This document shows positions 12,868 through 21,397 of a stretch of 21,866 nt of DNA, in pieces; position 1 is the stretch's first letter, and each line of letters opens with the position of its first letter. Source of the stretch: Eubacteriaceae bacterium (GTDB lineage: Bacteria > Bacillota > Clostridia > Eubacteriales > Anaerofustaceae); the NCBI GenBank assembly GCA_017613995.1, contig JAGACT010000022.1, positions 1 to 21,866 on the forward strand, read 5' to 3'. The position numbers were made by a program, and so were the translations under genes. The notes beneath the pieces are model-generated. The model was not told the origin of the DNA. It made no database searches and was given only the letters and a program-made list of their open reading frames with translations.

Positions 12868-14226
12868 ATGGCGAAAGACACATTTCGCGGCGGCGTGCAT
12901 CCGCCTGAGCACAAGGACTTTAGCCGGGATGTGCCCCTGAAGGTCTATGAAACCAGGGGCGAACTCGTATTCCCGCTGTCCCAGCATATCGGTGCACCGG
13001 CAGCAGCCGTCGTGAAAAAGAATGATCAGGTCAAAGTCGGACAGATAATAGGGGAGGCTCAGGGCTTCGTATCCGCCAACATAATCTGTTCATGTTCAGG
13101 CACCGTAAAGGCCGTGGAAAAGCGCCGTACTATTTCCGGCGCGATGATGGACTGTATCGTGGTGGAAAACGACGGCCAGTTCACACCGGAGGCGGATTAT
13201 ACCCTCAGGGATGACATTTCCGAAATCTCGCGGGAAGAGATACTGTCGCGCATCAGGAACGCGGGCATCGTCGGTATGGGAGGAGCGGGATTCCCCGCTC
13301 ACGTCAAATTTGCTCCCAACAACTACATGGATGTCAGATGGGTCATCGTCAACGGTGCGGAATGCGAACCGTATCTCACATGTGATGACCAGCTTATGCG
13401 CACCTGTGCGGAGGATATAGTGGAAGGCCTTCAGATAATCCTCAGGCTTTTCCCCAATGCCCGGGGAGTGCTGGCGATCGAGAAGAACAAGCCGGAGGCT
13501 ATAGCCGCTATGGAGGCGGCCGCCGCCGGAAAGGAAGGCATAAGCGTTCTCGCCCTGAAGACCAAGTATCCCCAGGGCGGTGAAAAGAGCCTTATCAAAG
13601 TGGTCGCCGGCCTTGATTTCCCGAGAGCGGGACTTCCTGCGGATGTGGGATGCATAGTGTCCAATGCGGGCACGGTTTACGCTGTCCAGAAGGCAGTCGT
13701 ATATAAAGAGCCCCTTTACCGCAGAGCCATGACCGTTACGGGGGATGCCGTGGCCGTACCTTCGAATCTAATAGTTCGCACCGGGACGATGCTTTCGGAG
13801 ATCCTGGAGGTCTGCGGCGGAATAAAGGAAGGGCGCACTCTGGTAAAAGCTCTGGCGGGAGGCCCCATGATGGGCACTGCCCTCAGCAGTCTAGATGTGC
13901 CGACCCAGAAGGTAAGCAACGGACTTACGCTTCTCGGGGAAGACGCCGTGGAGACAGCACAAAAACAGATGAGTGCCTGTCTGCACTGCGGTCGCTGCGC
14001 CACAGTCTGCCCTTCGGGCCTTGTTCCCCAGCTTATGGCGGAGGCTTTCGAGAAAAATGATCTGGATCGTTATGAGAACAAGCTCTACGGTCTGGAATGC
14101 ATAGAGTGCGGTTCCTGTACTTATATATGTCCCGCCAAGCGTCCGCTCATGCAGACCTTCAAGAGGGCAAAGGGAGAGATAACCCAGAAAAAACGGGAAG
14201 CACAGGCTGCGGGAGGTGCCAAATGA
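12868..14226 (+). CDS. rnfC: Rnf complex subunit C (NADH-binding, 4Fe-4S)
   Basis: This is the peripheral cytoplasmic subunit of the ferredoxin:NAD+ oxidoreductase, which passes electrons to NAD+. The 452-residue protein shows the N-terminal FRGGVHPPEHKDFS typical of RnfC, a biotinyl-like barrel (PAAAVVKKNDQVKVGQIIGE to CSGTVKAVEKR) and the FMN/NADH-binding region (GIVGMGGAGFPAHVKF, NGAECEPYLTCDDQLM). Two 4Fe-4S motifs follow: CLHCGRCATVCP from residue 371 and CIECGSCTYICP from residue 411. The start is the ATG directly behind AAGGAGG; a longer open frame upstream lacks a ribosome-binding site and runs through the leader. Its TGA overlaps the ATG of the next gene. First gene of the long operon. 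Confidence 0.95.
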   Translation: MAKDTFRGGVHPPEHKDFSRDVPLKVYETRGELVFPLSQHIGAPAAAVVKKNDQVKVGQIIGEAQGFVSANIICSCSGTVKAVEKRRTISGAMMDCIVVENDGQFTPEADYTLRDDISEISREEILSRIRNAGIVGMGGAGFPAHVKFAPNNYMDVRWVIVNGAECEPYLTCDDQLMRTCAEDIVEGLQIILRLFPNARGVLAIEKNKPEAIAAMEAAAAGKEGISVLALKTKYPQGGEKSLIKVVAGLDFPRAGLPADVGCIVSNAGTVYAVQKAVVYKEPLYRRAMTVTGDAVAVPSNLIVRTGTMLSEILEVCGGIKEGRTLVKALAGGPMMGTALSSLDVPTQKVSNGLTLLGEDAVETAQKQMSACLHCGRCATVCPSGLVPQLMAEAFEKNDLDRYENKLYGLECIECGSCTYICPAKRPLMQTFKRAKGEITQKKREAQAAGGAK

Positions 14227-15806
14227 ACACTACAGTACTTAATTTATCCACCGGCCCCCATGCCAGAGACAAATGGACGACAGCCGCGATAATGCGCACG
14301 GTCTGCCTCGCACTGCTCCCCGTTACCGTTGTGGGATGCTGTGTGAACGGGCTGTATTCCCTGTGGATGGTCCTGGTATCCGTGGGAACGGCGGTGGGCA
14401 CCGAGTTCCTTTTCGACAAACTCTGCCACCGTCCCGATACCTGGAAGGATTGCAGCGCAGTGGTCACCGGACTGCTGCTGGCACTGGCGCTGCCCGCAAC
14501 TGTGCCGCTGTATGTTCCGTTCCTGGGTTCGCTGTTCGCGATACTGGTCGTTAAGTGCTGCTTCGGCGGCCTCGGTAAGAACTTTATAAATCCTGCTCTG
14601 GCAGCAAGATGCTTTCTCCTGATCTCCTTCTCAATGACGGTCACGACCTTTAAGGTGGACGGGGTGAGTTCCGCCACGCCTCTGGCCGTAATGGCCGCGG
14701 GAAAGGCAGTGGACATCACGAAGATGTTCCTGGGGACCGCGGGAGGAGTGCTCGGAAGCTCCATACTGGCCCTTGCCATAGGAGGCATGTTCCTCTGGGC
14801 AATGGACATCATCCAGGGCGAAATATGCTTTTCCGTTCTGGGAAGCTTCGTGCTGTTCATGGCGGCATTCGGAGGACAGGGATTCGATCCCCGGTTCCTG
14901 GCGGCGCACCTGTGCGGCGGAGGAGTCATCATGGGAGCCTTCTTCATGGCCACCGACTATACCACTTCACCGGTGACCCGGCCGGGACAGATAGTTTACG
15001 GCTGCATCATCGGAGTACTTGGGGCCATGTTCCGCTGCTTCGGCAGTGCCGCGGACTCCTTCAGCTACGCGATAATAATCGCAAACCTGTTTACTCCCCT
15101 TATAGATACCTTCATAGTGCCGAAACCCTTCGCCTTCAGAAAGGACCAGATAGCCCTTCAGAACGGAGAGAAGAAAAAGACGCTTAAGGAGCTCATCCCC
15201 AAACCGGTCATCGTACTGGCAGTGGTCACCCTGATAGCGGGACTTGCACTGAGCGGCGTGTATGATCTCACCAAGGAGAACATAGAGGCTCAGAAGCTGG
15301 CAAAGAGCGCAGAATCCTACAGGGAGGTATGTCCCCAGGCCGATACCTTTGAAAAGGACGGAGCTGTGGCTGAAGCCATAGAGGCCCTGGGCGGAGGAGT
15401 ATACTCCAGCGGATTCGGCCGTGTCAGGATCAACGACGCGGTCACGGGTCTGGACGCCTCCGGCAGCATTGTCGGATATGTCATCAGCGTCACCAGTTCG
15501 GACGGCTACGACGGGGATGTGACTCTGTCCGTAGGCATTTCGCCTGACGGAACGGTGAACGGCATCGCCTTCACGACACTGAACGAAACTCCGGGCATGG
15601 GAATGCTCTGCGGAGAACCGGCGTTCAAGGATCAGTTCAACGGACGCAACGTGACGTCCTTCGTCCTGCTCAAGAAGGGCGGAGCCACGGCCGACAACGA
15701 GATCGATTCCGTGTCGGGTGCATCCACCACATCGGGAGCTGTCGTGAATGCCGTCAATGCCGCTCTGGATTTCTTCCGCAATACGATAATGGGAGGAGGT
15801 AAATAG
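14223..15806 (+). CDS. rnfDG: Fused Rnf subunits D and G
   Basis: One uninterrupted 527-residue ORF covers two subunits that are normally separate. Residues about 1-315 are RnfD: several membrane helices, NPALAARCF, the flavinylation motif SSATPL (Thr152) and FFMATDYTTSPVTRPGQIVYG. Residues about 319-527 are RnfG: one membrane helix (LIPKPVIVLAVVTLIAGLAL), then an extracytoplasmic FMN-binding domain ending in SVSGASTTSGAVVNAV, where Ser501 or Thr502 in the SGAST motif is the expected covalent FMN site. ATG 14223 overlaps the rnfC stop. No stop, ribosome-binding site or restart is visible at the junction near 15170, and both halves keep their motifs, so the fusion looks genuine. RnfD's C-terminus and RnfG's N-terminus both lie in the cytoplasm, so topology permits it. 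The flavin transferase ApbE is not encoded here. Confidence 0.93.
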   Translation: MNTTVLNLSTGPHARDKWTTAAIMRTVCLALLPVTVVGCCVNGLYSLWMVLVSVGTAVGTEFLFDKLCHRPDTWKDCSAVVTGLLLALALPATVPLYVPFLGSLFAILVVKCCFGGLGKNFINPALAARCFLLISFSMTVTTFKVDGVSSATPLAVMAAGKAVDITKMFLGTAGGVLGSSILALAIGGMFLWAMDIIQGEICFSVLGSFVLFMAAFGGQGFDPRFLAAHLCGGGVIMGAFFMATDYTTSPVTRPGQIVYGCIIGVLGAMFRCFGSAADSFSYAIIIANLFTPLIDTFIVPKPFAFRKDQIALQNGEKKKTLKELIPKPVIVLAVVTLIAGLALSGVYDLTKENIEAQKLAKSAESYREVCPQADTFEKDGAVAEAIEALGGGVYSSGFGRVRINDAVTGLDASGSIVGYVISVTSSDGYDGDVTLSVGISPDGTVNGIAFTTLNETPGMGMLCGEPAFKDQFNGRNVTSFVLLKKGGATADNEIDSVSGASTTSGAVVNAVNAALDFFRNTIMGGGK

Positions 15807-15808
15807 AC

Positions 15809-16489
15809 ATGAACAAATACATCGAAAGACTGTATAACGGACTCATTAAGGAAAACCCGACCCTTATCCTGATGCTGGGCATGTGTCCCACGCTGGCGGT
15901 ATCAACGAAAGCCGTGAACGGTATAGGAATGGGCCTCTCAACCATGGCGGTCCTTATCCTTTCAAATCTGGTGATATCCCTCCTGAGAAAGGTGATACCC
16001 GATGCCGTAAGGCTTCCGTCGTACATAGTGATAGTAGCTTCCCTGGTAACGGTCACGGAGCTTCTCATAGAAGCATATCTTCCCGCGCTGTATGATGCCC
16101 TGGGCATCTACATACCCCTTATAGTGGTCAACTGCATCATACTCGGCAGAGCGGAAGCATATGCCAACAAAAATACTCCCGGCCTCGCCGTCATGGACGG
16201 CATCGGCATGGGCCTCGGCTTCACCGTTGCCCTCACCCTGGCCGGACTCATCCGCGAGGTACTGGGCAGCGGGACAGCCTTCGGGATGCAGATACTTCCC
16301 AGGAGCATGGAGCCCATATCCATCTTCGTACAGCCTCCCGGAGCCTTCCTGGTGATCGCGTTCATAATAATAGTGCAGAACGCCCTGGGCATCAGGACCA
16401 GGCAGAGGCAGCTGGTGGAAAACGGATGCGACGGAGCATGTGCCACATGTACCGCCGTCTGCAATGAACCTAAGGAGGAAGCGAAATGA
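15809..16489 (+). CDS. rnfE: Rnf complex subunit E
   Basis: A 226-residue integral membrane protein, homologous to RnfA and NqrD, with about six helices. It keeps the two half-site cysteines in MLGMCPTLAVS and IVVNCIILGRAEA. In Rnf and Nqr structures, RnfA and RnfE together hold a membrane-embedded [2Fe-2S] cluster through such cysteines. The C-terminal tail is cysteine-rich (CDGACATCTAVC), a feature that could bind metal on the cytoplasmic side; I do not know its role. GGGAGGAGGT lies ten bases upstream of the ATG, and the gene starts two bases after the rnfDG stop. Confidence 0.94.
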   Translation: MNKYIERLYNGLIKENPTLILMLGMCPTLAVSTKAVNGIGMGLSTMAVLILSNLVISLLRKVIPDAVRLPSYIVIVASLVTVTELLIEAYLPALYDALGIYIPLIVVNCIILGRAEAYANKNTPGLAVMDGIGMGLGFTVALTLAGLIREVLGSGTAFGMQILPRSMEPISIFVQPPGAFLVIAFIIIVQNALGIRTRQRQLVENGCDGACATCTAVCNEPKEEAK

Positions 16490-17064
16490 ACAGTCTGATA
16501 TTGATAATTGTTTCCTGTGCGCTGATAAACAACGTGGTCCTGAATCAGTTTCTGGGCATATGTTCGTTCCTGGGCGTTTCCCAGCAGATGAAAGCATCCG
16601 CCAGCCTCGGCGGAGCGGTCATCTTCGTTATCACCGTGGCTTCCGCAGTGGCAAGCCTGCTTTATGATAACGTACTTTCGCCTCTGGGCCTGGATTACAT
16701 GAAGACCATCGTGTTCATCCTGGTCATAGCGGCTCTGGTCCAGATAGTGGAGATGTTCCTGAAAAAGAGCTCTCCCTCGATCTACAAGGCGCTGGGCATT
16801 TATCTGCCCCTGATCACCACCAACTGCGCGGTATTGGGCATAGCCCTTACCAACGTGCAGAACGAATTCAATCTGATCCAGAGCATCGCAGCGGGATTCG
16901 GCACCGGAGTCGGCTACACCGTAGCGATAGTGCTTCTGGCAGGCATAAGGAGCCGCATAAGGGAGGAGGATCTTCCCGAGCCCCTCAGGGGAGCTCCCAT
17001 CGTACTGATAAGCGCCGCGCTGATGTCCATAGCCTTTATGGGATTCTCCGGACTGGCGCTGTAA
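16486..17064 (+). CDS. rnfA: Rnf complex subunit A
   Basis: A 192-residue membrane protein homologous to RnfE in inverted topology. It carries the paired cluster cysteines in LNQFLGICSFLGV and ITTNCAVLGIAL, plus the family signature GVGYTVAIVLLAGIR. Its ATG overlaps the rnfE TGA by four bases, so translation is coupled. It forms the intramembrane electron path between the cytoplasmic RnfB/C side and the extracytoplasmic flavins. Confidence 0.95.
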   Translation: MNSLILIIVSCALINNVVLNQFLGICSFLGVSQQMKASASLGGAVIFVITVASAVASLLYDNVLSPLGLDYMKTIVFILVIAALVQIVEMFLKKSSPSIYKALGIYLPLITTNCAVLGIALTNVQNEFNLIQSIAAGFGTGVGYTVAIVLLAGIRSRIREEDLPEPLRGAPIVLISAALMSIAFMGFSGLAL

Positions 17065-17076
17065 GGAGGCTGATGA

Positions 17077-17889
17077 ATGAACGACATAATCATTACGACT
17101 CTGGTTATAACGCTCATCGGCATAGCTGTCGGAGCCGGCCTGGTGTATGCCTCGAAAAAGTTCTACGTGAAAGTGGATGAAAGGGAGGCCGCCGTCAGGA
17201 CGTGCCTGCCCGGAAACAACTGCGGTGCCTGCGGGTTCGCAGGCTGCGATGCGATGGCTGCTGCCATAGTCGCAGGCGAAGCCCCGGTAAACGGATGTCC
17301 CGTGGGCGGGAATGCAGCGGCGGAAAAGATCGCCGTTGTAATGGACGTCACCGCGGAAGAGACGGAGAGACACGCTGCCTTCGTCCGCTGCAGCGGCACC
17401 TGCGACGTGACAGGCCAGCTCGGCCATTACGTCGGGATCTCCGACTGCCGCAGCGCAGTCATGGCCGGGCTGAACCTGAATGAGTGCAGCTACGGCTGTC
17501 TCGGGCTCGGTTCCTGTGTGAGCGCATGCCCCCAGAACGCCATAAAGGTGATCAACGGTGTCGCCGTGGTCAATGAGAAACTCTGCGTAAGCTGCGGTCT
17601 TTGTGTAAAGGCATGTCCGAAGGGACTGATCGAGCTCAAGCCCGTTGCGAAAAAGGTCGCGGTGCGCTGCTCCAACAAGGATAAAGGCGCAGTGGTCAAA
17701 AATATCTGCAAGGCCGGCTGCATCGGATGCATGGCCTGCACGAAGCAGTGCGAATCAGATGCGGTCCATGTGGAGAACAATCTTGCAAGCATCGATTACG
17801 AAAAATGCATCCAGTGCGGAAAATGTGCCGAAAAGTGCCCGGTGCACGTGATAACACAACCTGCCCAAACTGCGGCAAAGGAGGTCTGA
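17077..17889 (+). CDS. rnfB: Rnf complex subunit B (ferredoxin-accepting iron-sulfur subunit)
   Basis: The 270-residue protein begins with one membrane anchor (residues about 4-25). The RnfB-type 4Fe-4S motif follows with Cys49, Cys52, Cys57 and Cys74 (NNCGACGFAGC to NGCPVGG). Several ferredoxin clusters come next: GCLGLGSCVSACP, CVSCGLCVKACP, CIGCMACTKQC and CIQCGKCAEKCP. This is the entry point for electrons from reduced ferredoxin. The start ATG 17077 lies behind AAGGAGG. Twelve bases separate it from rnfA and seven bases from nrfA, with the nrfA ribosome-binding site inside its last codons. Confidence 0.95.
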   Translation: MNDIIITTLVITLIGIAVGAGLVYASKKFYVKVDEREAAVRTCLPGNNCGACGFAGCDAMAAAIVAGEAPVNGCPVGGNAAAEKIAVVMDVTAEETERHAAFVRCSGTCDVTGQLGHYVGISDCRSAVMAGLNLNECSYGCLGLGSCVSACPQNAIKVINGVAVVNEKLCVSCGLCVKACPKGLIELKPVAKKVAVRCSNKDKGAVVKNICKAGCIGCMACTKQCESDAVHVENNLASIDYEKCIQCGKCAEKCPVHVITQPAQTAAKEV

Positions 17890-17896
17890 GCCAATT

Positions 17897-19183
17897 ATGG
17901 ATACGAACAGGAAATTAAAGGGTATGATCGCTGCCGCTGCGGTGATACTGTGCTTCGCCCTGCTGGGAGGAGCCCTCACCGGAGGCGACGTGATGTACCA
18001 TCTGAAAAACAGAGGGGATCTCGGCCCGCTCTCAAGAGACGATATCGAGTACCTTGAGGCGGAAGCGCCGCCCGCCACCAGCAATGACGGCACGGTAAAT
18101 GCCGCGGACTGGGCTCAGGTCTACCCGGAGATCGCTTTTACCATGGGAGAGAACAGCAAAAATGACTACGTCATCGACTATCTCGAACAGGATCCCTACC
18201 TGAAGAACATCTATGAGGGCTACGGTTTTGCCGTCGACTACGGCAGTGCCAGGGGACATGAATACTGTCTCGAGGACGTGGAGAAGACCGCCCGGCCCCA
18301 TCCCTACGCCAACTGCCTTACCTGCAAGACTCCCAACTTCGCCAAGCTGGTGAACGATATCGGGGTGGGAGCATACACTATGGATTTCTACGAGGTCCTG
18401 GCAATGATGGAGGAAGACGTAAGCTGCTATACCTGCCACGGCAACGAAGCCGGTGAGCGCGGGAAGCTTGTGGTTACCCACTCCTATGTCATAAAGGCGC
18501 TGGGAGACAATATGGACGATATCGACCCGTCGGTTCTCTCCTGCGGACAGTGCCACATCGAGTACTATTTCACGCCCGCCGACAAGGAGACCATGATGCC
18601 CTATCATGACGTCGCCAGTATGAGTCCGGACGCGATCCTTGCATACTATGATGAAATGGGTTTCTATGACTGGATATGCGCTTCCACGGGAGTAAGGATG
18701 CTGAAAGCTCAGCACCCCGAGACGGAGACGTTCCTCGCGGGCAAGCACGCGGGGCTGCTCAACTGCGCTGACTGCCACATGGAGATGGTGCAGGAAGAGG
18801 ACGGGACCGTATATCACAGCCATTACATCTCAAGTCCTCTCGACAGTGAGACGCTTCTGTCAAACTGCGCCGTATGCCACGGCGATACCGACATGGTGGC
18901 CACAGTGCGCCGCATCCAGGAGCGCATCACAGCAAGGGAGACCGAGGTGGGCACAAAGCTCTCCGATTTCAAGGATGCCCTGGCGGCGGCTGTCGCAGAA
19001 GGCAAGATGAGCGAGGAAAAACTGGAAGCGGTAAGAAAGATCTACCGTGAAGCCCAGTGGTATTTCGATTTCTGCTATGTGGAGAATTCGGAGGGAGCTC
19101 ACAACACGGAACTGGCGACATACTGCCTGGATAAATCCGAAGAGCTGATCAACGAGGGAATGAAGCTGCTCAACGAGCAGTAA
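17897..19183 (+). CDS. nrfA: Pentaheme cytochrome c nitrite reductase (ammonia-forming)
   Basis: Five haem attachment motifs are present: CLTCK at 140-144, where the Lys ligand is diagnostic of the NrfA active-site haem, then CYTCH (177), CGQCH (216), CADCH (290) and CAVCH (324). Likely active-site residues are Arg119 (ARGHEY), Tyr223 (HIEYYF) and His273 (LKAQHPE), matching the Escherichia coli and Wolinella enzymes. NrfA reduces nitrite, and also NO and hydroxylamine, to ammonium outside the membrane. The N-terminus has one hydrophobic segment (about 9-29) with a poor cleavage site, so it may stay as a membrane anchor. No nrfH is adjacent; the electron donor is not the usual one encoded alongside. 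It follows rnfB by seven bases and is followed by haem-attachment genes. AAGGAGG lies about twelve bases before ATG. Confidence 0.93.
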   Translation: MDTNRKLKGMIAAAAVILCFALLGGALTGGDVMYHLKNRGDLGPLSRDDIEYLEAEAPPATSNDGTVNAADWAQVYPEIAFTMGENSKNDYVIDYLEQDPYLKNIYEGYGFAVDYGSARGHEYCLEDVEKTARPHPYANCLTCKTPNFAKLVNDIGVGAYTMDFYEVLAMMEEDVSCYTCHGNEAGERGKLVVTHSYVIKALGDNMDDIDPSVLSCGQCHIEYYFTPADKETMMPYHDVASMSPDAILAYYDEMGFYDWICASTGVRMLKAQHPETETFLAGKHAGLLNCADCHMEMVQEEDGTVYHSHYISSPLDSETLLSNCAVCHGDTDMVATVRRIQERITARETEVGTKLSDFKDALAAAVAEGKMSEEKLEAVRKIYREAQWYFDFCYVENSEGAHNTELATYCLDKSEELINEGMKLLNEQ

Positions 19184-19211
19184 TCTCCCGAAACGGAAAA
19201 AAGATTCGGCA

Positions 19212-19238
19212 TCTGCGGCTCACTGTATGTGCCGCAGA
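19212..19238 (+). other. Intercistronic hairpin between nrfA and resB
   Basis: A perfect eight-pair stem (TCTGCGGC with GCCGCAGA) with an eleven-base loop lies in the only sizeable gap inside the operon. No T run follows, so it is not a classic terminator. It could protect the upstream mRNA or lower expression of the maturation genes. Confidence 0.5.
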
Positions 19239-19254
19239 CGTCGGGGTTAGTTTA

Positions 19255-20538
19255 ATGGACGGTTTGAAGAAGTTTTTAAGATTTCTGTTTTCGATGCGTT
19301 TTGCCGTCATCCTGCTGATCTTACTGGCCGCGGTGTGTTCCGTGGCCAGTATAGTCCCCCAGAACAAGGGAGAACAGTGGTATTACGGCTCCTATTCGGA
19401 GAAGACCGCGTCACTGATACTCTTTCTTGATCTGGATGACGCATATCACAGCTGGTGGTTCATTGCCATCGGCATCTTTCTGTGCGTGAACCTCCTGATG
19501 TGCAACGTCATCAGGATACCGCAGCTGGTAAAAAAACACCGCAGATATACCGATCCGGCTTCCGCCGGGTCATATGGCTGCGATGTGCAGGCATCGGGGA
19601 TCGGGGATCCTTCCGGGATCTTCGGCAGGCTGGGCATGACGCGGGTGACTGAAGCGAAGGACGGCAGTGGCAGGGAGATTCTCTTTGCTTCAAAAAATGC
19701 GGTGGGGATCTGGGGCGCCTGGGTCTGCCACCTGGGGATACTTCTGCTGATCGTCGGATTCGGCCTGGGACAGATGCTCATGCGTCAGTATGCCGTGTAC
19801 GGCGTTGCGGGTCAGACCCGGCAGATAGGGGACAGCGGATATGTTCTGACTATCGATGATTTTTCGGTGGAGCTCAGGGACGATGATACCGTGGACCAGT
19901 ACAGGGCCTATATAACGGTAAAGGACTCTTCGGGACAGAGTGCTTCTTCCGAGATAAGCGTCAACAATCCCGCTTCCCTGTTCGGCATGAAGTTCTACCA
20001 GAACTCCACGGGATGGGCAGCTGCGGTCAGCGTTTACAAAGACGGAGAGCTGCTCCAGAGGGACGTCATCTGTGCCGGGGAGTATGTGACGGTGTCGGAT
20101 CTTCCAGACCTGGCGGTATATTTCAACGCGTTTTATCCGGACTATATCCTTTACGAAGGCAGGCCGGCCACCGCCAGCGGAAGACTCAACAACCCGGGAT
20201 ATCTGTACAGCATATACTATAGATCCCAGATCGTCGGAATGAACGTACTCATGAAGGATGAGAAGATCACGGTGGATGACTATACCATTACTTTCGACGA
20301 ACCGCAGAATTATACTGTCATCCAGATAAAAAGGGATCCGTTCACGCCTCTGGCTTTCATCGGGGCCATGGTACTGATACTGGGTCTTTTCATAAACTTT
20401 TACATGCCGGCCAGAATAATGTGGGCTGTCCGCGGTGAAGAGCTCGTCTGGAGCGTCTGCGGATACAGCCCTAAGGGCGGAAGCATCTTCAGGGACGAAT
20501 TTGAGAAGGCGATCCGGGAAGCTGCCCCGGAGGCCTGA
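19255..20538 (+). CDS. resB: ResB/Ccs1-type cytochrome c biogenesis protein
   Basis: The 427-residue protein has the ResB layout: two N-terminal membrane helices around an extracytoplasmic loop (MRFAVILLILLAAVCSVASIVPQNKGEQWY and WWFIAIGIFLCVNLLMCNVIRI), a third helix (VCHLGILLLIVGFGLGQ), a large extracytoplasmic domain (about 180-360, with NPASLFGMKFYQNSTGWA) and a last helix (PLAFIGAMVLILGLFINFY). With ResC it delivers haem and ligates it to CXXCH motifs in system II. Its partner gene follows, and the pentaheme substrate gene precedes it. The ribosome-binding site is poor (only GGGG about 8 bases upstream of ATG), suggesting lower expression than the enzyme genes. Confidence 0.88.
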   Translation: MDGLKKFLRFLFSMRFAVILLILLAAVCSVASIVPQNKGEQWYYGSYSEKTASLILFLDLDDAYHSWWFIAIGIFLCVNLLMCNVIRIPQLVKKHRRYTDPASAGSYGCDVQASGIGDPSGIFGRLGMTRVTEAKDGSGREILFASKNAVGIWGAWVCHLGILLLIVGFGLGQMLMRQYAVYGVAGQTRQIGDSGYVLTIDDFSVELRDDDTVDQYRAYITVKDSSGQSASSEISVNNPASLFGMKFYQNSTGWAAAVSVYKDGELLQRDVICAGEYVTVSDLPDLAVYFNAFYPDYILYEGRPATASGRLNNPGYLYSIYYRSQIVGMNVLMKDEKITVDDYTITFDEPQNYTVIQIKRDPFTPLAFIGAMVLILGLFINFYMPARIMWAVRGEELVWSVCGYSPKGGSIFRDEFEKAIREAAPEA

Positions 20539-20564
20539 AGGCAGGCCGGAAAGGAGAGATTATT

Positions 20565-21392
20565 ATGAGTGAAATGATGATCCAAGCGGAGAATATACTG
20601 TTTACTGCGGTCATGCTCATATATTTTGCGGCCATGGTCCTTTACTTCGTGTATGTGGCCGTAAAGAAGGAGGCCTTGGCACGGACCGCGTGGATACTTC
20701 AGGTCGCGGGCCTGGTGCTTCATACCGCTGCCCTGATATGCCGCGGCATCGGAAGCGGAAGGCTCCCTCTGACCAACCAGTACGAGTTCGCCACGAGCTT
20801 TGCCTGGGGACTGAACCTGGTGAGCCTCATTTTCATACGGCGTTTCAGTTTCCATGTGCTGGGTGCGTTCTCATCTCCGGTCAGTTTCCTTGTTATAGGA
20901 TACGCCGCGATGCAGTCCAGGGAAGTCCATGCACTCATGCCCGCTCTGCAGAGCCGCTGGCTGGGCTTTCATGTTTCCACGGCCATCATAGCCTACGGAG
21001 CTTTCGGGGTGTCCTTCGCCGTGGGCCTGATATTCCTTATGCGCGACCGCTTTACCGCCAGGGGATTTATGGATCAGCATATCCCCGACCGGGAGACCCT
21101 GGATATGATCGGATACCGCAGCGTCGCACTGGGCCTGCTGTTCCTGACCTTCACCATTGTCACAGGAGCCATCTGGGCGGAGAGGGCCTGGGGAAGCTAC
21201 TGGTCATGGGATCCCAAGGAGACATGGTCGCTGATAACCTGGATCATCTACATGATATATCTGCACCAGAGGGTCCGAAACGGATGGAAGGGGCGTTCCG
21301 CCGCGGTATTCGCCGTGATCGGATTCATATGCGTCATCTTCACCTATATAGGAGTCAATACCTTTATACCCGGGATCCACAGTTATAAATGA
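20565..21392 (+). CDS. resC: ResC/CcsA-type cytochrome c biogenesis haem handler
   Basis: A 275-residue polytopic membrane protein with about eight helices. It contains the tryptophan-rich WWD-type haem-handling motif WGSYWSWDPKETWSLITW, and candidate haem-ligand histidines in LHTAAL, GFHVSTAI and YLHQR. It forms the system II cytochrome c synthetase with the preceding ResB. AAGGAGAG stands before ATG 20565, 26 bases after resB. Last gene of the operon, ending just before a strong terminator. The size is at the small end for CcsA proteins, but all expected motifs are present. Confidence 0.92.
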   Translation: MSEMMIQAENILFTAVMLIYFAAMVLYFVYVAVKKEALARTAWILQVAGLVLHTAALICRGIGSGRLPLTNQYEFATSFAWGLNLVSLIFIRRFSFHVLGAFSSPVSFLVIGYAAMQSREVHALMPALQSRWLGFHVSTAIIAYGAFGVSFAVGLIFLMRDRFTARGFMDQHIPDRETLDMIGYRSVALGLLFLTFTIVTGAIWAERAWGSYWSWDPKETWSLITWIIYMIYLHQRVRNGWKGRSAAVFAVIGFICVIFTYIGVNTFIPGIHSYK

Positions 21393-21397
21393 AATAA

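Noticed and set aside
12645..12908. 87-codon open frame upstream of rnfC
   Set aside because: It covers the predicted rnf promoter and leader and runs into rnfC in another frame without its own ribosome-binding site.
16108..17427. 439-codon open frame on the minus strand across rnfE, rnfA and rnfB
   Set aside because: Antisense to three unmistakable genes; its length reflects codon bias in those genes, and the product shows no recognisable motif.
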